A stretch of 64,000 bases of DNA, taken from assembly GCA_028564675.1 (NCBI GenBank), contig JAOVVO010000313.1, forward strand, positions 1 through 64,000, written 5' to 3'. This document shows positions 46,841 to 59,489 of the stretch, in pieces (position 1 is the first letter of the stretch; each line of letters opens with the position of its first letter). The translations under genes were made by a program, and so were the position numbers. Source of the DNA: Onchocerca lupi. Taxonomy: Eukaryota > Nematoda > Chromadorea > Rhabditida > Onchocercidae. The notes beneath the pieces are model-generated. The model was not told the DNA's origin. It searched no databases and was given only the letters and a program-made list of their open reading frames with translations.

Positions 46841-49800
46841 TGACTATAATGTGCTAAATTTCGATTAAGTTTTTTTTGTGATGAAGAAATGTTTCGAATC
46901 TAAAAAGTTGTCCAAAGAACTAGAATAAACATCCAAATATTTCCACAGGAATCATAGAAGACTTTTCTCTGGAACAATTTGTGATTAGATGGTAAATCGA
47001 CAAAATTGCTAGTTGGAAATAGAAAAAAAAAAGCCATACTAATAATGATTTAATTAATGTTCACATCGGAAAATCAGTCGCTTTCTGTGACAGATTAGTA
47101 AATTCTATCACTGTGATAGCTTTTGAATAAGGCTACTACCTTCCCAGGTCCAAGGGGATGGAGAAAATAACTCTGTTGGATGATAAAGTTTCAGTATTTT
47201 AAAATCCAAAAATGGTCTCGTAATGCTGAAAAATCTGTGCAGAGCAGCAATCAGTAATTGCAATGAAAGAAGCAAATTTTGTTAAAAACAAAAAAAAAAA
47301 AAGAAAGGAATGAAAGAAGCGTAATTTTGCAGTGAAAAGACTCTACTCTGCTCGAAGAATGGCAAATGCTCTCCGTTAGAGATTCGACAAGAATCAAATG
47401 TAAAGTTGTGGGTTGTAATGGAGATGCTTCACAGCAAAACATCTAGAGATGATTTTTTTTTTTTTTTTTCTTGCGTTACAAAGGACAAGTGAGCAAGGTT
47501 TTTCGATTAAAAATAGCCTGGAAATAAATATTGGTTGATTAATTTATCTATGTAAATAAAAATGTCTTCATCGATTGATTTGAAATTTTGATGTGACGTT
47601 CCATTCGAATAAGCGCGTGTTTAAGAACTTTCGAAAATTTAAGATTAAAATTTGAACAAATGAACATTTACATTTTTATTTATATAGATAGATTAGCTAG
47701 AATATATCCCTCTTATACGACACAACTCTTATCAATCAATCAATGATCACTCGTTATCTGAGCGCCTAGCCAGAAATGTGTGGACATTTTTTGTATTCAC
47801 GGAATAACTACGAATTAATGAGGAAATGCAGTGAGAAGAGAACTAAGGAGAGTGAGAGAATTGCGAGGAACAGATTTGGTATGAATCATTATTCCTGTCA
47901 TAAAATCATTCTTGCAGAGCTATGCCAAAAATCAATTTCACTTTTTTTTTCCTTCACTCTAAATCTTCGATATGTTCAGAGTCATTAATTATGCAAAGTC
48001 CGTTCAAATTATTTGAAAAATTAAAAAAAGGAGAGACTTGAGGGATATGAATGAGATTATTCTGATTTGAAAAATAATTAAAAATTGAAAGGAACAGCAA
48101 ACGAAATACGTCTTTCTGCGCTAAACAAAAAATAATTGTCGAGCCAACAGCATCTCATTTTGTTTTTCACAAAGGGCATTTATTCACAAAAACACATTTA
48201 TCCATCTCTTCGCTCAAATTCCCTATGCTAAGCACGCATTACTCGCAAATCAGAGAAACTGCATGAATAGTCGAACAAGTAACGCAAGTTATTACAGTCT
48301 TATCCGGTCTAGCCTTATCATGCTATGAACATGATGTCGAGCCTAGATAACCATGAGGGCCAAGCCAAGATCCACCTATCATCTGAGCCAAGAGCAATAC
48401 CAACTTCCAGCCGATCCATCCCTCACTTGTTATCAAATCTGAAATTTAGAAACCAAGAAAGAAATGAGAAAAATCTGCACTTTCTGAATGAATACTGTGA
48501 ATAACAAAGAGATGATGAAACGTCTCTATTAAACTTCTTTCTGAATTATAAATAACAATACTCTCAATTCTCTCTCTTTCTCTCTCTCACTATTTCTCTG
48601 CAAGTAGTTTTGCCAATTTCTTGATTCATTCGAGACGATATTTCTCGAGAGATTTACTCTTTGACTTCTTGCCCTTATCCTTTTGTTTTCCCCGCATCCT
48701 CCATTTGCCACGATGGAATGGCATAGAAGAAGACTTCAAAAATGAATTCACTCGAATTAAATTCAAATTTTGACTTGAATTTTATACTTAAACTGATATA
48801 TATTGTAGAGATTGAGCTGTCGGATCGGATCGATCGATCTGTCGCTATTTCGAATTGGCAAATGAGAGAACAAACATATTCTGAAGTCGCGAAACAAAAT
48901 ATTGCGAATTCGAGGCGATATTTTTAATATCTCGACGCGCATTTTAATGTCTCTTAAATGATTTAAATTTCTCTATCCTCTTCACGTCAGTGATTTTGCA
49001 CTCATTTTGCTTCTGCAAGAGAGAGAGAGAGAGAGAGAGAGAAGAAGTTGAAATCGAAATGAAATTGAGAATAACAAATACAAGCAAAGAAATCAACAGT
49101 TTATCTCTCTCTTTCTGCAAAAAAAAAAACTTTCTTCAGGGAAAATACTTTAGATTTAACAATTTTAACGAATTTTTCATTGCAAAAACAATAAATAACT
49201 GAGATTTTCTGATCGATTTCCGAAGTTCATTTCATTTCTTTCCTATTCCAGCTATTTATTCTTCCCGCGATTTAGCATCCTTCCTCTTTCTTTTCTTTCG
49301 GGTCTTCATATTTGAATTTTTAAATTACTTCTAATCTTGCAGGCTACCATACAAAGTTTTGACAGTGTCTTTTAAGGTTGAAATTGGCTTAAGAGATAAG
49401 TGCCAAGTTCTGATACTTTACAGAGAACACTATTATTTGAAGCAAATCAATTTTGTTAAAATAATCAGCAGCACTTTTTAAGCTTTTCCTCAATTAATCA
49501 AGTTTTCTTTTTTTATTTCGAATTTTTTTTTCGAATATTTATCCATTTACCCACCGTTGGACGTTTTTCCATTTTTTTTGGATTGTTCCAGCTAAGGTTT
49601 CCACAAATTGCTCTTCCTCCGTTTTCCTTTCTTCATCATATTTTCTCTTATTTTTACCGATAAGTACTTGTCAAGGTTGAATTGCATTACAATTCAGCTT
49701 ATATGAAGATGATTCTGATTGCCTTTATTATAATTTTTATTTCTCTAGAATCAATTTCATTCTAGTTTAATGCGAATTGATAAATATTTCTATAGAAATA

Positions 49801-51885
49801 TCAGGATGCAGAAATAAAACTTGCTAAGAATGATGGAAGAGGAAGAAGGAAAGGGAGAAGATTCGAGTAGATTAAGAATTGAAAGTTGAAGACAGGCCAT
49901 CACCCTATCAAGTCTCTTTAAAACTTTCATTTCCGCTCTTTTTCATGAAAATTCTCATTTCTCCCATTTCAAGCAAAAGTTGCTGACTTCTGATGCTCAC
50001 ATGTTGTCAATTATATATCATGCTATCAGCTGACAAGCGCCTTCCATTCTTCATCACTTCTCCAATAGCAATGAAGTTTGCTGAAATACATGCCTTGTTT
50101 TTCACTTTTTGTTCATCAAAATTCTATCCTCACAAAATGCTACCAAAGGAATGTTAACATTTTTTTTTCTAATTACTAATTACGAAATTATCAATTAAAT
50201 GCATATGATAAGGTACAATATTTGTTCAACACTACATACCACTGTATTTTCACATGTTTTTACGGCTCATTCGTTACTATCATGGTTATTTACTTATCGA
50301 TAACTGGTTGAAACAGCTGTTTAGTAACATTTTGTGGGAATAGAATTTTGATCGTTGAATTGTTTTGTCTGAATTTGAAATGATATCTTTCAATAATAGT
50401 AATTTGAAGAAAATAACTATAATGCTTAGTGCTGTAATAATTTCTGGTGCTGAAAAGTTTTTGAACAGACAAAGGAGCAGTTGTATGTGAATAATCGTCA
50501 TTAAATTCAAAATTGAACTCCAAGTCCTTGTAACATGTCTCCTTTTCTTTTCCGATTCTTTTTTCATGTAACTCGTTCAGTAATCACGGAAAAAGGACTG
50601 AAGCAAAAAGATAGACTATTTTGATATACTGAAAATTTCTATTTTTTTTTCCACAAAATTCCCAATTTTTGTCATGATTTGGATTTTTCTCATTATTTAA
50701 AACTAAATCACCGCTTTCTTTATATTTAATTTCTTTTAGTTCTATTCAATAAAGCATTTTTTATTTTCCGTTTCTGTTTTTTTTTTCTTTTTTTCTCTTC
50801 CTTCCTCTCTCTTTATCAAACATATTGATATTTGAGAACTTATTTCGTGTAATTTTGATGTTTGTATTGAAATCTAATTAAAAATTAGATATTCTTGTCA
50901 TTAAAGATAGTTGTCGTCGGCACCTGATGAATAGTCTACGAGAATTTATCTCATACATCGATCTCGCTCTCCATGTTGCAATCAACCTCTTGGGATGAAG
51001 TTATTGCGTATTGTGCATCGCTGTGCAAATTTCCGCTAATAAAAAGAGAGAATTATGTATTCGAATGCTTTCGCTATGCTTGACCTTATAGCTTATTTTG
51101 GGGATCGTTTTTGAGAATTTCTTTGCAGATAGATGACTCCATGCAAGAGATGTTAGGTTCTACCCTGAGGTTTTAATTAAGATGAATAAACGGGAAGGAT
51201 TGGTACCACAAAATCTTTCTTGACAAATTGATGCCAGCAGGGTTGAAATCGTTTTATGATTATTTGACCTGATGAGATGAGATATATCGTAGAAGACTCG
51301 CAAAAAAAAAAGAATATTTAGATTGGATAATCAATTATTCGAGTAAAAATATATCCCAGAACTTGATAGTGCAAAGGAATCATGTCAAACATGCTTCATG
51401 TGATAAATACTGTTGTAATTCTACATGAAGAATTCCAATCAGTTTGTCTCTTTTCATTTCTCTCATCCTTAGATAAATGAAAGTAGTATGAAGTCTCAAT
51501 AATTTTCTAATACAAATGTCTACATTCATTTCTTAAGAATGATTAGTTATCGACGAGAAATTATAATAGCTTTTTTTTTTTTCGATTGGATGACTAATTC
51601 GTTTTTGAAATGTTACAGGTATGCAACATTATTTTTCATGTAGAAGGAGTAAGATGGCTTGTGATACCACTCAACATTTCGCGGAACATCTGTAGATTTC
51701 GATTTTATAACATCTGTCAGCGTTTCACTTTATTCTGCATATCCAGTCTTTGACGGTTACAACAGCAGGCAGTGTAGGTTCTATTTCTTTGATTTTTTTT
51801 GTGCATTAAATCAGTCTAATTGTTGCAGCAATTAATAATACTTGTTCATTATTAGATAAGATAAGAATATACGACTACATTTCAG
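46841..51885. other. intergenic region without a supported gene
   Basis: About 5 kb separating the divergently oriented MARVEL-like gene (leftward) and the kinase gene (rightward), so it should contain both promoters. A 59-codon ATG frame at 48325-48504 is noted as a candidate only. A GA repeat is at about 49019-49042 and a T run at about 47452-47469. Near 51.6-51.8 kb, acceptor- and donor-like signals suggest a possible untranslated first exon of the kinase gene. Confidence 0.5.
49019..49042. repeat. (GA)n microsatellite
   Basis: Twelve uninterrupted GA units. Purine-rich GA tracts can bind GAGA-type factors in other animals, but nothing here shows that use. Confidence 0.9.
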
Positions 51886-51888
51886 ATA
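51886..51888 (+). promoter_or_regulatory. gck-2: probable SL trans-splice acceptor of gck-2
   Basis: ACATTTCAG ends at 51885, three bases before the ATG at 51889. An acceptor this close to the start codon is the usual signature of spliced-leader addition in nematodes. A cis-spliced 5' UTR exon would look the same. Confidence 0.55.
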
Positions 51889-54800
51889 ATGAGTTTGGAT
51901 GTCATCAAACGAGCTGATCCAACCGATGACTATGAGTTGTTGCAGCGAGTGGGTTCGGGTACGTATGGCGAGGTTTACAAGGGTAAACATATCAGGTTAC
52001 ATGTGCCATTTATATATAACGAATTTCAACTTTTCTATTTTCTACAAAGTATAAATAAAAATAATCAAAGCAATTCTTTTAAATTATTTATTTATATATA
52101 ATATATAAAAAACGAAGAAAAAAAACAAAAGAAAAAAATTTCAAAAAAAAAGCAAAAAAATAAGTGTTGATGTTTTTCTCTCATTGATTGAGATCTTTGA
52201 TGGGAGGAGTAGTTCTAACTTTGCGTATTAGCATTATTTTTTTAATTGGTCACTCCTTGATATTTACTGTTTTGGATATATTTTGTTCTTTTTTTTTATT
52301 ATTTGTTTTTTGTTTTTTTATTATCTGTTTCTATTTAATTTTTGTTTTTTTGACGAATCCAAAAATTAATGTTATAAATGTCGGATATAACTAAATCAAA
52401 TCGAGATATTATCATATCTTTAATTCATCATTATTTGTTTGGTATATTCTTAACTTTGATTAACTCCAAAATATTTTCCAGGACAGGCGAATTATCTGCA
52501 GTGAAAGTAGTAAAGTTGGAGGCTGGCGATAATTTTGCTGTTATTCAGCAAGAAATTTTGATGATACGTGGCTGTGTGCATCCGAATATAATTGCATATC
52601 ATGGCAGCTATTTGCGTCGTGATCGGTTATGGATTGTCATGGAGTATTGCAGTGGTGGCTCGCTTCAAGACATTTATCACAGTATGTTTTCGTTTTGATT
52701 CACTTTAGGATTTTTGAATAGTTAATGTTGTTGATAAGGCGCTTATAATATGTTTCACGAATTATGTGGCAGTAGTCACTTTTTAATTGAAACAATATGC
52801 AAAACTCAATTTTTCAAATTAATAAGTCTTCAACACTTGAATCTTCGAATGATCCAGTTTTATTAATACTAATTATTTCAATTGATTAATACTAATTATA
52901 TTCAATTGTTTCGATTTATTAGTACTAATTATGAAAATGCGAACTTATTCTGGTTCATATCGTCTATATGAACCAGAATAAGTTCGCATTTTCATAATTA
53001 GTGTTAAATCAAGGTTCACTTTTATATGCATTTTTTCAGGTCCTCCCGTATGATAATATATGCAAGGGAGGACAAATTTCTGCTATAATTTTATGCTGCA
53101 TATTTATCCGACTTCAACAATTCTAAAGTTGTTTCCTCATTCAAAAAAAACAAGAAACTAAATAATAAGGATAATCTTTTTTCATTATTTTGAATTGATA
53201 TTGAAGACTCGATTTTATTTGGAGATTTTATAAAAATTACTTCTAGTGACTGGACCTTTATCAGAGCTACAAATAGCATTTGTTTGTCGTGAAACACTGA
53301 AAGGTCTTCAATATCTTCACTCCAAAGGTATGGTCCATCGAGACATAAAAGGAGCAAACATACTGCTTACCCATTCTGGTGATGTTAAACTTGGTAAGTA
53401 GTACTTTTCTGAATTTAATAAACATTTAATTTTAAAAGTTACTTGGACTTTAATTCATATTTTTTTCAGCTGATTTTGGTATTGCTGCACAAATCACCGC
53501 TACTATTGGTAAACGAAAATCATTCATTGGTACTCCATATTGGTAAGTAATAGATTTTTAACAATTCATATTATTCAGGATTAGTTTTTTACTTCTTTTG
53601 TCCTGATTTCTGGGGGATCCTGTTTATTTTGTTCTTATTAGGATGGCACCAGAAGTGGCATGTGTGGAACGTCGAGGTGGCTATGGTGTAGAATGCGATG
53701 TTTGGGCCGTTGGAATTACAGCAATTGAACTAGCTGAATTGCAACCGCCGCTATTTGATTTACATCCCATGCAAGTTCTGTATCTTATGACAAAGTCGTC
53801 GTATAAACCCCCAACACTCAAAGATAAATATAAATGGTAAATATTTCGTTTACATTGTAACTTACTTTCATTTGAAATTTACAGAAAATTCAAATTGAAA
53901 ATATGGTTCGGTCCCGGTCAAGAGATAAATCAGTTGCATAATCTCTCAATGTTGTAGTTCTTTGAAACAATTCGTTTCACAAGATATACTTGTATAATAT
54001 TTTGAATTGTCACAATTTTGTGAAATCTAGTTACTTAAAAGAAACTGTTAAAAATAATTGAAAGTACACTTGCTGTTCCATCACACGAACGCTGTTATTT
54101 TGAAAATTTATTTATGAATGATTTGAATTATTATTCTGAAATATCTATGTCAGTATTTCATTATTACTAATTTCTTTCAGGTCACCATTCTTCCATGATT
54201 TCATTAAACAGTGTTTAACGAAAAATCCGAAAAAGAGACCAACTCCAGACAAACTTTTAGCTGTATGATTTCAAAAATTAATAACCAAATTTACTTTTTG
54301 TTTTTGCTTGAATGGAATAGCTTTTAGTCATTGCAGAAATCCATAACTATTTTTTAATCCGAATTCTTTTTTAATCCATTCATTATTTTAGAGTCACCAT
54401 TTTGTTCTTGGAGCGCTCTCCTCCCGAATGACGCGTGATCTGCTGGATAAAGTTAACAATCCTGGTGGTTTATCTTCCGCTTCCGTATTCACTCGACAAT
54501 TTTCCGCAATGTATACCGATGATGATGAAGAGGTTTATCTTAAATGTTGTTTATATTCATTTTATGATAATTAATGAATTAATTTCTTTGGATGTTATAC
54601 TGTTTCTGTTACCTTATTCAGGGCGAAGTACTGACAATATCACGAATAAAGTCACGCGGTCGTGCATGTCCCCGTGTTGCTCAAGATGCAATACGTGTGT
54701 GTGATGATGCAAATGCACTTATGGCACGAATTTGGGGAGAGCCGTCAACTTCTGAAGTCTCTGTAACTAATTTAGGTCGACGTTATCATGAGGTTCGTTT

Positions 54801-57705
54801 TTCATTGCGGTTGGAAGTTAAAAAAGATACAATCATATTAGCTACTCGGTATAAAATTTGAATACATTTGTAAATTTTTCATATGTTTTTAAGGATCGTA
54901 CACTTCCTGCCAAAGAACATCCACCATTACCAGATGTTGTGCAAGCCTTATCCTTGCTTGATGATAACGATGGTGTAATACATGACATAGATGATGGAAC
55001 CTTTTGTTCATTAGAACAGATTAATGGTAATTCTTTTCAATTTATTAGATTATTACCAATACGTTCATTAAGATAATGGAATTTATACTCATGAACTAAA
55101 AAGAGAGAAATCCCGAAATTCGAAAATCTGAAATTCCAAAATTTGAAATCTGAAAATTCGAAACAAATTTTTTCAGATCTGAAAAAAAAAGAAAAAATTT
55201 GGCCTGAAGTCTTACTCTACTATTCCTTTTTTTTTTCATTAATAATATGCGAACTTTGAACTCAGTTACCCGTAATATCACCTCAGGTTCTTCGGGTTCG
55301 GATTTTTTCATGCCTCAACGTCCACCACGTACTAAGCAGCCGATAAAGCGATGCTCATCACTCGAATCACCACATTCCGATCCATATTTAGACGAGCAAG
55401 TTAGGCATCGGGTTAATGGTTGCGCAAGTTATGTTCTTCAACGACCTCAAACTTGTTTTGGATTGCCACCAACACCAAAAGTATTTTACTGAAATATAAA
55501 TTTAGACGTAACTATTAACTTATGTGCTAAAAAATTTTTCATTTCATAATCCGAATAGTGAGTTTTAAAAGATTTTCATAAATACTATGCTTTTTAAAAC
55601 TCATTATTTGTTAGGTCGCAATGGGTGCATGTTTTTCGCTTGTCTTTCATGATTGTCCGTTACATATAAATAGTACCGCAACATGGATCCATCCGAATAC
55701 TTCTCGCCAGTTTTTGTTAGTTGGTGCAGAAGAAGGAATTTTCACATTGGACATGGATGAACTGCATGAAGCGGCAATGGTTTTGATACATAAACGACGC
55801 TGCTCATGGTTGAATGTGCAGAAAAATATTCTGATGGCAGTACAAGGTTCAATCATTAACTGCTTCAAAATGAAGTTGAAATGCATTGTTATGTTTTAAT
55901 ACAGTTAAAATTTATTTGTGGAATTCGAATAAAATCAAAGTAAGGGATTATAGAATATGCAAGTTGGGATATGGTTAGCAAAAAATTCATTTAAGCATGT
56001 TTGCTTAGTTTTTGAAGTTTTATGTGAAAACTTTAGGAAGAACTCCATATCTTTATCGCCACGATTTAGTTGCTTTGTCGCAACGAAATCTTACACAAAG
56101 GATATCAAAACCAATGAATAAGATTCCCGAAAAATATTTGCCAAAAAAACTTGCTATCACTACACGTTTACCTGAAACCAAGTATGCATTTGAACGATCA
56201 TCTTTATTTTGATTTTATAATTAGTTACAGAAACTGCACTTTTGTTCTGATCTGATTTTCTATTTTGGTAGTTTTAAAAAGATTGAAAGTTCAAACTTTA
56301 GAGGATTCGGAAATATTTACGAAGTTTCGTTAACATCTCAAATTTTTTATTGACTAACCAGTATTAACTTACAGAGATGTTATCCATTGCAATGTAGCTC
56401 GAAGTGGTGTGAATGGTAATGTATATCTCTGTTGCGCAACACCATCTGCTGTAATATTATTTCAATGGTATGAACCGCTGGCTAAATTTCTTGTGCTGAA
56501 ATCAGTCGAAATGCGCATTTCTCATTTTCCACTTCGACCTTTTCAGTTGATATACTCTGCCGGAACAGATGCTGATTTTCCAAAAGTATGATTTTGGAGT
56601 ACTTTATGAAGCACTTTTTTATATTTCTGTGTTTAAAAAATGATGAGAATTTTATCCGACAAAAAACAATAATATAAATATGTCTTTCATCTGTAGGTTT
56701 GTTTGGCGATTTACAAAGGGGTAGGACATAAATTTCACCTACATTATGTAAATTTTAATGACGAAAGTGTGCATTGTGACTTGGATGGACAAGATCGAGC
56801 AGCTTGTCTTAGTGTTGTCGCATTAAAACAAGTCGACAGAGTGAGTTTCTTTTTACTTAAAGATTTTATATTAGCTTTTAAAGTTTATTGAAGCTGTTCA
56901 AGAGTGAGGTTCAGCAAAATCATTCATAAGTAATTTACTCACATGGTAGAAATGTTTCGCTTACAATATTTTGAATGCAATGTTTTATTATTTTGCATTT
57001 TTTCTTGAAAAAAATATTTAGGATGCATTGTTATTATGCTATGAAAATCGATGTGTTGTGATCAATCAGAATGGAGTTGTTAAGTCGTCTCGTCTTTCGC
57101 CATCACAATTCAAATTTGGTTTTCAAATTGAAAATCTTGTATCGCTTTCAGACTCAATTCTTGCTTTTTATTCACATGGCGTACAGGTATAAAATCAAAT
57201 TGAAATGTTTATCATTGCTAGCGAACATCAGAATTTGAGTTATAATAAAACTGCAAAATAAGGAAAGTATATGATAGGATAGTAGTAGAAATGGTAGAAA
57301 CAATGGAGAACTTCTCAGATATTTAACTTCAGGGTCGTGCATTTGTTGACGGTTCAATTACGCAAGACATCAATGATCCAAATAATATATATCAGGTTGT
57401 AGGAAGTGATAAGTAAGTTTTTGTTAAATTTGAATGAAACAAAAAAGGACGTAATATTTCTATCTATACGGTAATTGAAAAGCATGCTGGGGAGCAAAAG
57501 ATTATGAATTATTTGGTTCCCGAATTTGACGAAAACTTTATCATTTTAATTTAATCATTGCACTTATTTGAATTGTTCAAAATTATGCAAATAAGATATT
57601 TGTATTTCCAGATTGATAGTTTTAAAACGGAGAGAAACATCTGCAGCCACAGATTTATGTGATTTATGTATATTGACTGGTCATGAAAGTACTCTGGCTG
57701 GTTAA
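51889..57705 (+). CDS. gck-2: germinal-centre kinase, MAP4K3/MAP4K5 type
   Basis: A Ste20-family Ser/Thr kinase that acts upstream of MAP3K-JNK/p38 signalling; the MAP4K3 branch also links amino-acid supply to TOR. Exons: 51889-51995, 52482-52681, 53247-53393, 53470-53542, 53642-53836, 54181-54262, 54392-54532, 54622-54792, 54894-55026, 55287-55480, 55615-55846, 56037-56181, 56375-56585, 56697-56840, 57022-57186, 57333-57412 and 57612-57705. The product is 837 residues; human MAP4K5 has about 846. The kinase domain covers about 20-277: glycine loop GSGTYGEV, Lys44 in SAVK, HRDIKGAN with Asp135, DFG 153-155, KRKSFIGTPYWMAPE with activation-loop Ser169. A basic/proline-rich linker (QRPPRTKQP, LPPTPK) precedes a CNH domain from about 482 to the C terminus. 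All catalytic residues are present. Intron 2 contains a perfect foldback. Confidence 0.95.
52862..52930. repeat. short direct repeats, TTAATACTAATTAT units
   Basis: Three diverged copies of a unit reading about TTA-TACTAATTAT-TTCAATTG, in gck-2 intron 2. The third copy runs directly into the left arm of the perfect foldback that follows. Confidence 0.65.
52924..53002. repeat. perfect 37-bp inverted repeat, 5-nt spacer
   Basis: The arm at 52924-52960 is the exact reverse complement of 52966-53002, separated only by CGTCT. The left arm begins ACTAATTATG and ends GGTTCATAT. There is not one mismatch over 74 paired bases, in an intron where nothing else is this well preserved. It lies 245 nt upstream of exon 3 of the kinase gene. 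Confidence 0.95.
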
Positions 57706-59489
57706 CGGCCTCTTGCTACAAACTAGCTAGGTCATTCGAGCTAAAAAGCTCAGTTTTCGTATTTTAGTTTGTTAATTTCTTCATCAGCGATTTCTCCCTC
57801 GTTCAAGGAAATCATTTAAAATTGTTTGAGGCTTCAATTTTGAATTATAATTTGAAATAATTAACATATAAATAATTGTTCCACATACGACGATAATTAA
57901 AACTTCATAATTTCTGGTGTTGTAAATAAATTTCGCATTTTAAAAGAAATTTCAAAACAGATGAGATAAAGTTACAAAATTCATTATGTGATTAAGCATC
58001 TTCATTGATACTTTACATTTTGCTTTAGAAATTGTCTTCATTTTTTTTTATTTCTGCTACGATTGTCTTGTGATAATAAGTGTTGTGATAACACTTTTTT
58101 TTCGTACCATTCATTTGGTTAATAAAAAATTAGATCAGTCATGGGAGTTTGAATAAAATATCATGGAAGCTGTGAAATAATAATATCTGTGGTTAAAATC
58201 ATTAAAGCAATGGAACCTATTGGCTTAATAACTGAAATTGATGGTAACATGAGATCTTTACCTACTTCTAGTATCTTGTTATTCGGAAGAACCTTTTAAA
58301 TATCAGTTCTTTTTGCTATATTCATCTTTGCAATTTTTCTGTATTTTTTTTCTCATGCAATAGTATTTTCGTGTATTGTTTAATTTATGCAATTCTTATA
58401 GCTGTATTGATTTCTATATGGATTTCCTATAAAACTAAAATTTCAGGTCTAAAGATCTATTTTCGGATCAAATCTCCGAGTGAATTTGAATATTTCACGT
58501 TAAGTATCTGTCCAAATTCTCTTGAACCAAATTTTTTTGTGTTAAAAATCCGACGACACTATTTCTTGATTACACTCATTGTCAAATACTCATATGTGGT
58601 CATTACCGTATTTAATTCCCAGTTTTTTTATCCATTTTTACCAATTGAAAATTCTCATTTTATATGAGATTGTTCTTCAGTATTTGTTGTTCTTTATGTT
58701 TTGAAATAAATTTTTTCAAATAACATTTGACCTAATTCCATCTAATTTAATCTGGATTGGTAATCATGATCTCGGACTAGAATTTAAGTAGTGTTGAAAT
58801 CAAAAAATATATCTAAAGAGGCGCAGATGAAGTCAAGATTCAGAAGTTGATTTAATTCACAATTTTTTTCAAATAAAGACAGGAAAACAAATTATTTCTT
58901 CATCCGCATTATATTCATATTTATTCAAAATTCGTTTCCCCTATTCAGAACGCTTGCTTCCAGAACTGCAACTTCTTTCTGGATGAACTGAGAGTTTCCG
59001 CTAGCTAGAAATAGATTATTCAAAAGTTGCTAGACGAATTAAAATCAGTGGCTGGTGAAAGTGTTCATATCCAACGTTGGGTGCATGAACTTCTCTATTC
59101 TTTATACAATTCCAGGCTTGTAGATTTTCTAGATATGATTGAGAATTCTATCACTTAATGAAATAGAAGACAATAGATATGACAGGAGCAAATAAAACAG
59201 ATATGACGAAAGGAGTATTCATAGAACAAATTTTAAATATTTTGGAAATTAAAAATGCAAGGTAAGCTGGTATAATACACTAGTTAATTACTGATCAAAC
59301 TAAGCCAAGAGACTGGGCAAGATATTTAGTCTTCAGTCTTGAAAAAAAATCTGAAATACATGCATCAGATCAGATAACTTTGATAAATTCCAAACTAATA
59401 AAGAGGGAACAGCTTTAAGAACTATCTAGAATAAGTGAAGGTAAGATTTGTGGATTTCGAATTTCAAATTAAGTAGTACAATTTAAATC
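57706..59489. other. convergent intergenic region
   Basis: Space between the 3' ends of gck-2 (plus) and pst-1 (minus). An AATAAA near 57924 suits the kinase transcript. The 98-codon plus-strand frame at 58371-58667 has no ATG start, splice support or recognisable motif and is not annotated as a gene. Nothing else is seen. Confidence 0.6.

Noticed and set aside
58371..58667. 98-codon plus-strand frame between gck-2 and pst-1
   Set aside because: Begins at a non-ATG codon, low-complexity hydrophobic/aromatic composition, no splice signals or motif, and lies where two 3' UTRs meet.
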